A stretch of DNA of 64,000 nt from Certhia americana (taxonomy: Eukaryota > Chordata > Aves > Passeriformes > Certhiidae). Each line of letters starts with the position of its first letter. Position 1 is the first letter of the stretch. The stretch covers positions 2,066,157 through 2,130,156 of the forward strand of contig CM031870.1 of the NCBI GenBank assembly GCA_018697195.1, in the 5' to 3' direction. A program made the position numbers and the translations under genes. The notes beneath the pieces were generated by a model. The model searched no databases. It was not told the DNA's origin and was given only the letters and a program-made list of their open reading frames with translations. Of the stretch, positions 1 through 10,836 are shown in pieces.

Positions 1-1010
1 CAAACCACTCGAATTTGATGGCAAGATGGTGAGGTCAGGGAAAAAAAAAAACCCCAACGTTCTCAATGTTTTTGTGAAAAATAGGTGTTTGGGTAATGAC
101 CTCATGGGGAGGGAGGCTGCAGAGTGAGCCAGTCTCCTACCAGTGAAACCGCAGGAGGCGAAGGAGTGGGATTGTGCAAATGTCCCAGCCACAGGGAAAG
201 CTTAATTCGGTGGTTGTAATAGCTGAGGACATGCACATCTGTAGGGAAGCAGGCTCCCTTCCTCGCGCTGCTCCCAGAAGGGCTTGTTTGTTTAATTTTA
301 TCTCGCTGAGAAAATTATAAAAGGAAAAAAAAAAAAAAAAAAAAAAAAGACAACCACCACTCTGTGGTTTTACTCAGCTGCAGCACAAAACCACCCCAGC
401 GGAGCCTGGAGAGCGCCGGGAGCAAAGCCCTCGCCTGAGCCCAGGTATTTCCGTGGGGAAGAGGGGCAGCGAGGGGCCGTGTGATGGCGGCAGCCCCCAC
501 GCTCTGCCAGGACCCCGCTGCCTGCTGGCACAGGGCCAGGCAGGATGGAGCCGGCTGTAGGAATCATCAGAGCTGGAGAAATCCGGACATCGCACTCGCT
601 GCTCTGCTCTCCCACTTCCACCCCGTGCTGATAAACCCCACTGCCCAGGGCAGTGGTACCCTGGAAAGAGGGAGATGTTTGCCCTTTGAGAGGCTGGAGA
701 AGGATGGGGGTCTCTGGGGCTCCCAGAACAGCAGCTTGGCTTGCCCAGGTACCACCAATGCACCTTCTTGCCCAGCAGAGTGGGCAAGGTTGGATTTGGG
801 GGCAGAAAGTTGAGATCTTTGTGTTGGTTGGTGCTTTGCAAAGCTGCCATGTAAACCCCAGAGATGGCTGGTGCGGCTGGATAACGTGGGAGCGCCTGTG
901 CTCTGCTTTCAGCTCATTTTCCTCGCTGTCATTAGTTTAAATTTCCGAGGGAGCCTGTGCTTGGCATCAGACGCTGGCATCCTTTAATTTAACAAATGTA
1001 AAAACGGGAC
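1..1010. other. Non-coding 5' flank; only a poly-A run recognised
   Basis: No gene or repeat family is recognised. A perfect A24 run sits at 325-348. Its antisense T-run creates the poly-F ends of chance ORFs. Confidence 0.7.
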
Positions 1011-1029
1011 CGTTTCCAAGTGGAGTGAT

Positions 1030-1140
1030 TTAGAAACGTCCCGCTCGGTCCCGCAGCCGCGGTGCCGGGCGCTGGCCGGGCCGTCACCCCGCGCTGTCAC
1101 CGCCACCCCGCTCCCCCCGCCGGCGGGGCTGCGGCTGAGA
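1030..1140. promoter_or_regulatory. CpG-rich patch in the 5' flank
   Basis: Dense CG dinucleotides (ccgctcggtcccgcagccgcggtgccgggcgc and onward) stand in otherwise CpG-poor DNA. It may be a small CpG island or distal promoter. No consensus splice donor follows directly. Confidence 0.35.
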
Positions 1141-2474
1141 CCTCCCACACTCGTCACACGGGTGTGACATCCCATCATCACCATCCCTGCCCGCTGCTCA
1201 GCGCTGTCGGGAGATGCCGGTGGGCCCGGCTGGCAAGGAGCAACAGGGGGATGGATGCAGGAGCGCAGCTCGCCAAGGGGAGGGAGGATGCCGTGCCCCC
1301 CGTGCCACCCCCACAGCACCCACTGAGATCCCGTCACCCCTGCACCCTGGCAAGGGCCTTCTCTGCCTCCGGGTTTGCGTAGGATGGCGTGTGTCCCCCC
1401 CTAAGCTGCTTAATGAGGGTTAAGAAGCTAACGGGCTTATTTCCAACAATGATTTCCACGGCTCTGCAGGTGTCCCTGGAAGCGGAGTGGCCCTGCTCCC
1501 ACCCGGGAGCATCCTGCTGGTATTCCCACCAACCAGCCTGTGCTGCCATGAGCTTGTCAGTGCTCAGCCAGCTGCCTGAGTCAAATCGGTGGTTGTTTTC
1601 AGGGTGTTTTAACACCCTGTTACAAAGATCCAGGCTTGGTTTGGGTAGGGAAGGGGAGTAGGGGGGTGGCATCCCTATGGATACATCCCCCACCGCCCTG
1701 GTCCCTCTCGCTCTGCCTCCAGAGCATCTCTGCAGCATCCCTGGGCGGTCGCCTGGAGACGGCCGCCGAGGGTTGCCACAGCGACGGAGCCTTCGTTCAG
1801 CATCCCTCCAACTCCGCAGCCTTGGCCGAAGTTGGGCGAGAGAAAAATATCCCAGGGAAGGGATTCCATCCTCCCCGGGGGTTGCAAGCGCAGGGCTGGG
1901 GAAACTGAGGCAGAGCTGCTGGAGCTGGAGGCAGCTGTGAGGTGATGGAGAAGGGTTTGGAAGTTTCCTCTGGGGTGTAATGGGGTAAAGAGTGGTGGAA
2001 ATGGGGCTGGTGGAGGGCAGGGGGTAACCTGAAGTCTCTGGGGTGGGGTTCAGCACTCTGGGGGACAGGTGCTGGTGCCGCACCTCCCAATGATCCTCCC
2101 AGCAGCAGTCATTGATTGTCACCATGGCAATGCCAGCTGTGCTCCGGTTGTCATCTATCGTGACATCCAGCATGTGCTGGGATGGGTTGGAGGAGTGTGC
2201 ACACCCTGAGGGGATCAGCCATCCAGAACACAGATCCTGTCCGCTATCACAGGATGGTCACAAAACCATCAGGGTCCCTCAGGGATGGGGTTCCACAGGG
2301 TGACATGGTGGCACCGGCTGGTGCCTGGCCCTGGGGACTCTGCAGTGAGGGAGAGGAGGCTGAAACCCTTTGGGGTGACTGTGGCAGTGGTGGCCCCCAC
2401 CAGCCCCACCACGGAGGGCTCCCCCCCATCCCAAACCTATAATTAAAGACGATGTCCATGGAGGGCAAGGAGCG

Positions 2475-2533
2475 GTTACGTAACTTTGCCGTTTGGAAAA
2501 TTCTTTCTGCTCCCTTATCGGCTTTATAAATAT
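2475..2533. promoter_or_regulatory. Cluster: TTACGTAA palindrome, GATA site, TATA-like box
   Basis: GTTACGTAAC (2475-2484) is a perfect 10-bp palindrome containing TTACGTAA, the consensus of PAR-bZIP/E4BP4 factors. About 30 bp on are CTTATCG (a reverse GATA core) and TATAAATA (2525-2532). The tight grouping suggests an enhancer or minor promoter upstream of KCNJ12. No transcript start is visible. Confidence 0.35.
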
Positions 2534-2719
2534 CTCGACCTGGGGCCAGGCCAGGCAGGGGGGAAGGCAATGACAAGGGCTGCTGCCAGTCCCCACGCTC
2601 AGACCCCTCCAGCCACTGTGCCTCCGTTTCCCCATCTCTATGGACTAAAGCATCCCTGCTTCTCCTGCTGCTGTGCTGAGGGGAGGGCTCCTTGCTGCCT
2701 ATGGGAGCAGTGAGTGTTT

Positions 2720-2917
2720 CTCCCCTCCAACAGAAAAAGAGGGATATTTCTCTTCCTCTCCTGGCTTGAGGGTGGTTTTGCCACCTTAAGCGGCAAGACC
2801 AAAGAAGCAAGGTCCTGACTGCAGTACTTACTGCCTTGCCCTAATCTGGTATCACATCCCCCAGGTTTGAATTTGTTGCATCCTTCTTGCTGGTCTTTGA
2901 TGTCCCAAAAGTCCCTG
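2720..2917 (+). repeat. Copy A of a diverged ~195 bp local duplication
   Basis: Aligns with 4694-4887 in the same orientation. Shared blocks, in the same order and spacing, include CAGAAAA, TCTTCCTCTCCTG, GCAAGA-CAAAG, CATCCTTCT, CTGGTC and GTCCCAAAA. Identity is estimated by eye at about 65-70%. The family is not recognised. It could be a local duplication or two copies of an uncharacterised interspersed repeat. Confidence 0.6.
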
Positions 2918-4693
2918 GGTGGGGGCCATGCAGTGCCTTAGCCACTGTGTTTTCCTAGCAGGATGCTGGGGGTGGGTGCCTGCCCTGTTCCCCCTGCTCC
3001 ACACAGCACCATCCCAGCCCTCCTGATCCCCTGCCATGGCACAGCTCAGCCAGGGCACAGTGGGATGCTGGTGCACAGCTGGTGACCACTGCAGGAGGTT
3101 TGGGCTGTGAGGGGGGGCTGGAGCAGGTCCCCTGCTCACGTGCACTTGCATTTACGCCACTTGCAGCGTTCTGTGCCCGCGGGGATGTCGGAGGGCGGCC
3201 GGGGCCGTGTCGATAGGAGCACGCACGGCACACACAGCCAAGGGCGGCCGGGCCGGTGTTGTGTAACTCTCCGTGAGGCTCTTCACCAGGGGCATGTCAC
3301 TGTGTCCCAATGCCACCAGACTTGCCATCCTCCCCAGTGCTGCCAGACTTGGCCCCTGCCCCAGCCACAGGGTCCTTTTTCTCTGTGCCCTCCCATTGCC
3401 ATCACAGCTGCCCAGCCATGCTGTAGGATGTCTGTTTTTGCCACATCAAAGGATGCTGGTGGGCAGGACCAGGACCACAGGGGTTCTGCTGTTGTGGGTG
3501 GCAGCAGTATGACACCGCCTTTACCTCCCCAAGTCTTCCCTTGACAGCATTTTGGGTTTGCCTGATGGTGCCCTTCTCCTTGTCAGCCCATGTGTGCACA
3601 CACAGCAGTGCCTGGGCTCGCCAACGCTGGGCTTTGCACTCGCCTTGTTCATTGTAGGGTTGCCCAAGGACACATGTGGGGGTTGTTATTTTAGGGCTGG
3701 CCAAAAAAAAATTGGGATCCCTTCATTGCTGTTGTGATCCTGCAGTGTGTGCCTGAGTGAGCCACCCACCAGTGACCTGCTCTGTGCAAAGGAGCAGAGG
3801 GGGAACACAGGCAGATGTGCACCAAACCTTGATGGTTTAAAAATGACCTTTTAAATGCCTTCAATGCCCAGATCTCTGCCACAGGGTCTGTATCTGCTGA
3901 GCCCCTTAACAACAGAACCTGAGGTTGGGGCACAGAAATAATGAGTCATTTCAGGGACCTCAGAGTCTGTCTGGTTCCTTCATGACCACCTCAGTTTGAA
4001 CAGGGCTTTCCAAGCAAGGTGGGTGACCTGGGAGGAACAATGGGTGCCCTGGGTGGTGGCAATGGATGCCCTAGGATGTGACAGTGGAGTGTCCCACAGC
4101 ACCTCATCCCCAGGCTGTGGGCTACCAACATCAGTGGATGCTGACGTTGGGCAGAGATTTGACTTCTTGCTGTCAAGGCCAGGCTGAGAGGGCACCCATG
4201 GCTGGCCCCCATGGGCAGGGAATGAGGGAGGATTAATTGAGTCTCTGATCTCTGACGGCGAGAAGGGACGAGAGCAGTGACCCCCCCCCAGCGTTACGCA
4301 ACGCTTGTGCTAAATCTTCATGCAGCAGATAAAGACGGTCCCCAAAATACCCTGCCCTGCCTTTGCTGCCCTTCAGCTGCTTGGGTTTGGGGTCATGCCT
4401 GAAGTTTGGAGTTGTCCAGCTCTTCGGTGACAGCAAAGAAGGGTTGGCAGGGCAGAAACATTGGGACAGAAACCTGTTGCCCCCTGGGAAGGAGATTTCT
4501 TCCAAACAGGCTCTGCTTGAGGAATGAGCGCTTTAAGGGGAGCCCTCACAGGATTTTGAAGACACTGAAACTTGTGAATTGGTGTGGGCAGAGCCATGAG
4601 CTGGAGGAAAACTAATGGCTACAAAAACAGTGCAAGGGCCTTTTTTGTCTTGAAGATGTTGGAGAGCACCATGAGTGTGCCAGGGGAGTTGGA

Positions 4694-4887
4694 CACCCCC
4701 AGCAGAAAAGGAGGGGGATTTTTCTTCCTCTCCTGAGAAGATGGGGTTTGTGTCGTGGCCATCATTAAACAGCAAGAACAAAGTGGTCTTGCCTTGGAAC
4801 ACCGACTGCCTGGCACCACTGTCTGATCCACCAGTTTGGAATGTGTCTCATCCTTCTATCTGGTCCTCCACGTCCCAAAAATCTCTG
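4694..4887 (+). repeat. Copy B of a diverged ~195 bp local duplication
   Basis: Partner of 2720-2917, with small indels. It lies about 230 bp upstream of the CpG-rich candidate first exon. Confidence 0.6.
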
Positions 4888-5119
4888 AAATCCCCTGCAA
4901 GCTGCTTCTATTCCAACGCCCCTGGGACCACTAAGGCACCTGGCTCTCCCCACCATTGCCACACCACCATTCCCCTCCCTGCCCCTTGGAAATGCCACTG
5001 AAGGTGCACATCCCCCTCGCTGGCTGTGGCTCCCCGGGGCCGCGGCAGAGGTGCCATCTCCTGTACATGTAGGGAAGAAGCGAGGCTGTAATCTGAGCTC
5101 GGGAGCAATTAGGCAGGAC

Positions 5120-5202
5120 ATCGGCAAAGTCCCCGCCGCCCTCCCGCTCCTTCGGCCGCCGGCACCGGGCTGGGCATCTGCGGCTCCCGCTGCGATCGCG
5201 GG
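5120..5202 (+). other. Candidate non-coding first exon (CpG-rich) of KCNJ12
   Basis: A CpG-dense stretch (cggcaaagtccccgccgccc onward, many CGs to 5202) ends in a consensus 5' splice site CGG|GTAAGT, with GT at 5203-5204. There is no TATA box, as is usual for CpG-type promoters. Kir2 genes normally have non-coding 5' exons separated from the coding exon by an intron, and the distance to the acceptor at 12516 (about 7.3 kb) is reasonable. The exon's 5' boundary is not visible. Assignment to KCNJ12 is inference; no transcript evidence is available. Confidence 0.4.
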
Positions 5203-7090
5203 GTAAGTAGAGCCAGGAGGGCGGCTCTTCCCCAGCCTGGCATGTCCTTCCTCGCCCTTTCCTCCCTCCTGGGGTTAACAGTCACGTTTAGGGCTCTGCT
5301 GACACCTTAACCCGCGGCAGTGCCAAAGAGCGCTGGAAACACAGCGCTTCAGGGGTGGAAATGACAGCTTTACCCTGGCACGGCCATGGAGCCGGGAAAA
5401 CTGCCTGGGATAGAGGGACACGGGCTGTGTCCCTCACCGAGAGTTGAGCGATTGTTAATGTTTTGATGGAGCAGGAATGATAGTGGGTTTAAGGTCCGAA
5501 AAGGGGTGGATGGTGCTGATGGGCAGTTGATGGCTCAGCCTTGCTTCCAACCCAACTCTCCCGGCTGGAAGGGATGTGCGTATCCTGAGCTGGTTCTCAC
5601 GGGCATCCCGCTCCTTTCCGTGCAGATTCCCAGCTGGAATGTCACCTCGGGGAGATGCCGTCGCTCTCCCCACAGCTCCTGGCTCTGGCTGGCAGCTCCA
5701 TCGTTCCCAACCTGCCGTGTGTTGTGCCTCCAGGATAAACATTTCCTGGGCGCGGGCTCTGCCCACACTCGCGATTTCCCTGGAGCGGGAGACACGGCTC
5801 CTGGAGTGGGGGGGCTTGTGTTAGGTGAGAACAAGTGAAAACCTGCCTTGGGAGTAATGGGATTTGGGAAAGAGGCCTCATTGGAACCAGGAAAGCAGGA
5901 GGTGCAGGATTAATCTTGCTGAATGAGGATGAATGGATCCAGACCTGTCATCTCCTGCCTCTGACCCTGAGGTGTGAGAGGGCTCTCGAAATAATCAGGC
6001 CTGTGATGTCCCAGGGATGCTCCCAAACATTGGTGTTACCTTCAGGATAGGAAGCCCTCAGCACTGCGGCCCTCAGCTCATTTCTGTCTGGTTGGTGATA
6101 AAATCCACTTGGAGACATTTGCCCTTTCTGCCTCGCTTTTCCCTTTCTTCCCACGGTGGTTTTTAGCAGCTGGATATTCCCCCCTTGGTCAGGTCCAGGG
6201 CTGGGCCAGGGGTGTTGCCTCTCCCCTGAGCCTCGTGGCATGTGCTGGATGGGAACCTGCCATTCCCAATGGAAATCCATGTTCCTGCAGAGGCCCCAGC
6301 TATGACAGGCAGGAGCGTGGCCAACTGATTGCAGCTCTGCCATCATCTGCTTCAGCCCCATCGCTGGGAGGTTTGGGGCTGGAGCTGGAGTCCAGCACAT
6401 ATCTGGATTTGGGAACATGCAGGAGGGAGCAGGGCTATGTGATGGAGACACCCCAAACCCACCAACCCATCCAAGAACATCCTCTGACCCACACGACCTA
6501 GGGATGGGTTTTTTGGGAGGGAGGTGCCACCACAGCTTGGGCAGGGAACAGGACTTGCCTGGGGACTTGTACAACCCACTGGCACCTTGGGCACAGCTGG
6601 GCTAGGTGGTATTTCAGTGCTAAGCCATGGACACCTCCCAGCCATGAGTCCCACCTAGGGGGGCTCCTCTTCACCCTCCAAAGACCCCGCTGATCCAGCA
6701 CCAGCCATCTCCATCACAGAGTCCCAACCCCACAAGCTCCTGAAGTTCCTGGGACACTGTTACCATGGCAGGACATGGGGACATGGGACAGGGCATTGCT
6801 GCTGCAGAACTTTAATTTGCAGGGCCCGGTGCTACTGGGACCGGATCTCTGACGTCCTGTGGGTCAAATCCTGCTGGGTGCAGGGTCTGAAGCATCAGCA
6901 GGCTGGGAAACCTCCCCTCCCCCTCGCTAAATCCCTTCCCCAGCGCAGGACAGTAGGTTACGGGACTCAACCAGAGGCTGGATTTAAGGAGATTACAATT
7001 TCTCCCCCAGGATAATCTAGAAATTCAATTAAAACTCTCTGTCTCCTGCCCGGGCTGCAGCAGGGCCCCGGGGCACCCTGTGCCCTGCAG

Positions 7091-7132
7091 CCATGGCCGG
7101 GGAGCGCTGGGGTCCCCCCGGGCACACATCAG
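7091..7132 (+). other. Possible mini-exon or alternative first exon of KCNJ12
   Basis: The 42-nt segment is flanked by ...ccctgcag (AG at 7089-7090) and a strong donor CAG|GTAAGG (GT at 7133-7134). It contains an ATG at 7093 in a good initiation context (gcagccATGGcc). Reading from that ATG reaches the donor in phase 1. Joined to the acceptor at 12672, it continues in frame into the Kir2.2 ATG and adds 14 residues (MAGERWGPPGHTSG). The surroundings are CpG-rich, so it could instead be part of a first exon. A one-in-three chance match of frame is a serious alternative. Confidence 0.22.
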
Positions 7133-7249
7133 GTAAGGGCTGACCCCTCCTCCGGGATCCAGCTGGAGCCCCGCCTGCCTGGGGAGTAGCTGGGGCTCTG
7201 CCCTTTCCCAAGGCGATTTCCTGGGATATTAACATCCGTCCTCTGAGCT

Positions 7250-7299
7250 GGGGCAGCTGGGGGGGGGGGGGGCTGGGGGGTCTGCAGGGGGCTGTGGGG
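7250..7299 (+). other. Poly-G / G-quadruplex motif
   Basis: A 14-base G run (7259-7272) is flanked by G4 (7250-7253), G6, G5 and G4 runs, giving several possible four-tract quadruplexes. It lies 120 bp after the candidate mini-exon. Confidence 0.8.
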
Positions 7300-8580
7300 A
7301 AGGGTAAAGGGGTACCCCAGAGGTTTGGGTGGGTGTCATGTGGACAGGGCAGTCTGGCTGCATCTCCTGGGGTTTTGGGGCATCCTTTGGCAGCCCCTGG
7401 TGCAGGTGGTCCCTGGCAAGGCCCGTAAGCCCTTTGTCCTCATCCTTCCCCCCAGCCATGTCCCGCTGTCTGGGTGTATGGATGTGAGTGGATGGAAAAA
7501 CAGCCTGTGCTTTCCAGGAGAATGAGATGGGATTTCAAGCCCTGGGGTGTGGCAGGACTGGCTGTGGGTTGGAGTGACTGTGGGGTTTGTGGCATTCCCA
7601 GATCCCTGGACAGGGGGACAACACCTGGGAGCAGTGGGAGGCAGCAGGGCTGGATGTACAGCTCCAGGGTCCTGTCACTGCAGGGTGTGGGTGCTGGAAC
7701 AGGGATGGGTGCTGGATCTGGAACAGACATGGAGGCAACTGGGCTAGGCTGCTCAGTCCCCCCATCACCCCATGGAGTTTGGGGCTGAACAAATGCTCAG
7801 TGCAGCCTCTGAAAGGCTCTCTCAGGATCTCTCTGATCCAGGCTACATTTAGCAGGAGTTTTAGGGTGCTTAAGCACAAGCCCATCACCCCGCAGAGGCC
7901 ACCTGGCCCCTGTGGTGACGAATGCTGCACATGGCCCTTTTTTCTCCTCCCGTACCCGTGGCGTCCACACGTGGCTCAGGGGGACAGGGATGAGCCAGCA
8001 TCTCTCCAGGCACCCTGTCACCTCCAGTCTTGCCACCAAGGGCCTTCCTTGTCCCACATGCCTCAGTTTCCCTTCTTCTTGTGCCACCAAGGCTTGCAGA
8101 CAGCAATTTCTCAACTGCTTGTAGGAAATAGGGGAGTACATGGGGGTCTTGGGGAGGGATGTGTGCCCATGGCTGTTTTCTTCCCATGTCCTGCCAAAAC
8201 AGAGCAGTTGTTTCTCATTAGGGATGCACTATGGTGGGAACCTCTTTCCTGTCCTCCCTGGCCATGGAGGGGAAACAGGGAGCCATTTATTCTTATTTAT
8301 TCTTTATGCGTCCTGACCTGGCCTGCCTTGTGCTGACCCTTAATTTTTTTGGAAGTGCTCAAGGACAGGGCTTTGTAGGAGGGCATTATTCGGGCATTGC
8401 TGCTGCTTGGGGAGCCTGCGGCCCCTGAGCTGCCTCCCATCAGTTTGTGGGTGCCCGATGAGGGGTGGCTTTGTCGGGACGGGATGAGCAGGGGATATTT
8501 GGGCTCTCTCGACTGTGCGGAGCTCGCTCCTCGCCGCTGACATTGCTGTCCTGCTGCTGGGGCATGAAGGGCATCGCCAC

Positions 8581-8633
8581 GGGAGATAGCAGCGTTATCT
8601 CCCGGCGCAGGGCAGCGTTATCTCCGGCGCAGG
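8581..8633. promoter_or_regulatory. Duplicated palindromic GATA element
   Basis: GGGAGATA (8581-8588) and TATCTCCC (8596-8603) form a perfect inverted repeat around a 7-nt spacer. The segment 8589-8611, which contains GCAGCGTTATCTCC, is then tandemly repeated at 8612-8633 with one base missing. The result is three GATA cores (one forward, two reverse) in 53 bp of CpG-rich DNA, a pattern expected of a GATA-factor enhancer. Confidence 0.45.
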
Positions 8634-8999
8634 GCAGGCAGCAGCGCCGAGGGTGACCCGCTCACGCTGTCCCCTCCCGGCCGGTCACCTCTCCTGCACC
8701 GCGCACAGGGGACCTGCAAACTCATCGTCCCCAAGCTCAGCTCCTCCGAGCCCCCACCTGAGCACAGCCCCGTTGTGTGCACACTTTCCAGGGGAAAATC
8801 CACGCTGGGAGCGTGCAAGAGGCGGGTGGCAGCCGAAACGCGTCCCCTCCAGAGGTGCAGGGAAAAAGGTGTGATGATAAATCGCATTGACACATTCAGC
8901 CGGCTCTAACTAATGACTTCCCCGGCATCCAACACATTTTCCCAGCGTGCTGGCTGTTCCGAATATTGTTGCAACATTTAGCATCCCCTTTTAGAGGAA

Positions 9000-9032
9000 A
9001 AAAAAAAAAAAATTAAAAAAAAATTAAAATTA
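9000..9032. repeat. A-rich low-complexity stretch
   Basis: A15 and A9 runs interleaved with TT. It borders a CpG-rich segment (about 9055-9210) that contains no recognised gene. Confidence 0.85.
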
Positions 9033-9769
9033 ACAGTGCAGTTGGCAGATTGCTGGAGGCACTCGGATTCTCGGCGGGGATCCGCTCCGTGGTGGGAGCT
9101 GTGTTGCTGCAGTTTCGTGGCAGGAGTTGTTGCCTCCCTTGTCAGCTCATTAGCTGGGGCAGTCCACGGCGTCGCTGCCTTCGGAGCCGCGGGGAGCCGG
9201 GGGCCGCTCCTTCCCGAAACTCATGTTATGATCCTGTTTTGTTTCCTACATGTTAACACTGTTAACTCTGCACGGGACGCGTGGCACGAACAGCAGGGGA
9301 TGGTCCCGGTCCTGCCCCACACCCAGCGTGGGTTTGTCTGCGCTGGAGCCGGGCTGGGAATGGGATTAAGGCGCAGTGATTGTCAGGGGAAGTTTTGATT
9401 TTGTTCCTGTGAGGGAAAATTGTGATAGGCAGGTTTGTGGAACTCCTGGGAATCAGGCAGGAAGGGGGATGTACCTCCAGGAAAACCTCTGGAAGCTTCC
9501 TGGGGCAGTTCTGGCTGCGGGGAGATGCCAGGGTGATGCTGGAGGGTGCACTCCTGAGCCAAGGAGATGTGGGGTGATCACGGGATGTTGTCCCCAGCTG
9601 GTCCCATGTCGGAGCCCGTCCAGCCACGGCTTTCCATGTGTTTGCATGAGCCCTCTCCCAGCCTGAGCCTCCCGCAGCGGCAGCGTGGGGCTCCAGCCAT
9701 CAAATTTAAACCAAACCAGAAATTCAGCTTTCAGCGAACTCGAGAAAGTGTATTTCCAAACAAAACTGT

Positions 9770-9837
9770 GCTAAATAAAGGACGAGCCGCAGGCGGCCGC
9801 CTGCTCCGGCACATCCACTTTGCTGCCTTTATTTAGC
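9770..9837. other. 12-bp inverted repeat enclosing a 12-bp GC palindrome
   Basis: GCTAAATAAAGG (9770-9781) is the exact reverse complement of CCTTTATTTAGC (9826-9837). The 44-nt loop contains the perfect palindrome AGGCGGCCGCCT (9791-9802). AT-rich arms around a GC-rich palindrome could form a cruciform or hairpin, or present paired A/T-rich factor sites. Function is unknown. Confidence 0.75.
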
Positions 9838-10048
9838 TGCCGTCTCCCCAGGCTGCCGCTGCCGGCCTGGGACGGGGGGGTCTGTTCACCCAGGAGCTTC
9901 GGGAAGGACTCGGTCCGGGAATGTGGGGTCCCAGATGGGAAAGGGGCTGTGTCACAAGAACTTCCCTGTACCCAAATCGGAGTCGGCTCCTTGGGTCTGT
10001 CCTGGCATCACCCTGAAGCAGAGGGGTCCCTGAAACTCTGTGTGACAT

Positions 10049-10279
10049 GGGAGGAAAGGGAAAGGGAAAGGGAAAGGGAAAGGGAAAGGGAAAGGGAAAG
10101 GGAAAGGGAAAGGGAAAGGGAAAGGGAAAGGGAAAGGGAAAGGGGGAAAGGAGGGAAAGGAGGAAAAGGAAGGGAGGAAGGGAGGAAGGGAGGAAGGGAG
10201 GAAGGGAGGAAGGGAGGAAGGGAGGAAGGGAGGAAGGAAGGAAGGAAGGAAGGAAGGAAGGAAGGAAGGAAGGAAGGAA
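10049..10279 (+). repeat. 231-nt uninterrupted polypurine microsatellite
   Basis: Every base on the + strand from 10049 to 10279 is A or G. It is built as (GGGAAA)n to about 10145, a transition, (GGGAGGAA)n to about 10235, then (GGAA)n to 10279. Purine-rich sequence with a few interruptions continues to about 10350. Such mirror-repeat-rich purine tracts can form triplex DNA and are prone to copy-number change. Confidence 0.98.
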
Positions 10280-10824
10280 TAGAATGATGATGAGAAGGAA
10301 GGAAGGAAGAGAAGAAAAGAAGAAACAGAGAAATCAAGAGAGGAAAGAGAGATGGGGAAAGGGTGTAGGCAGTGGGGAGCAGTGTTGGAGACGGGGAGCC
10401 TGAGGCCCCTGGAAACACCACCCCAGGAGTGCTGATGCCTCCTCAGTCACCCAGGCATAGCTCCCCTTCCAGCACAGTTAATCCAGACCCCAGCTAATCC
10501 TCTCACAGGTCACTGGGGGCTCATTGCATTTTGTTCACATCTCAAATACATCTAGAATTAATTAAAAAAACCCGACTCTAAATTCCTTCTGTGGTGAAAG
10601 CTTTCAATGTATTGCTCTATGACGAGACAGAGGGGTGATAGAGGAGCAGCCTTTTCTGGCCCCAAATGCTCATATCTCTTTTTAAAAAAGGGGAGAAACA
10701 TTAATGGATGCAGCCAGGATGGACAGAAGGAAGACTCGGGGTGGGAGACCAGGTTGGTGCTGGGCAGCTGGCCTGACAGATCAGCTCTGCGGGGCCACTT
10801 TGAACTTCCAGGGACTGTCAAATT

Positions 10825-10836
10825 GTAAATATTTAC
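10825..10836. promoter_or_regulatory. Forkhead-type palindrome GTAAATATTTAC
   Basis: A perfect 12-bp palindrome formed of two overlapping forkhead cores (RTAAAYA). A further TGTTTGT core follows about 15 bp on, at about 10850. It lies in an AT-rich island of otherwise GC-rich intron. A regulatory role is inferred from motifs only. Confidence 0.35.

Larger units (their letters stand above)
1200..5120. other. Non-coding 5' flank of KCNJ12
   Basis: No coding gene is supported. It contains CpG-rich patches at about 1735-1845 and 3175-3265. The second carries two similar GGGCGGCCGGG-containing segments at about 3192 and 3242. It also has the regulatory-type cluster at 2475-2533 and the two copies of a diverged local duplication listed separately. 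Confidence 0.6.

Noticed and set aside
1334..2173. 279-codon minus-strand ORF
   Set aside because: Low-complexity P/S/R-rich translation typical of GC-rich non-coding DNA, with no domain, no splice context and no homology recognised.
7587..8336. 249-codon plus-strand ORF
   Set aside because: Tryptophan/cysteine-rich translation of GC-rich intron with no recognisable domain. Length is explained by low stop-codon frequency.
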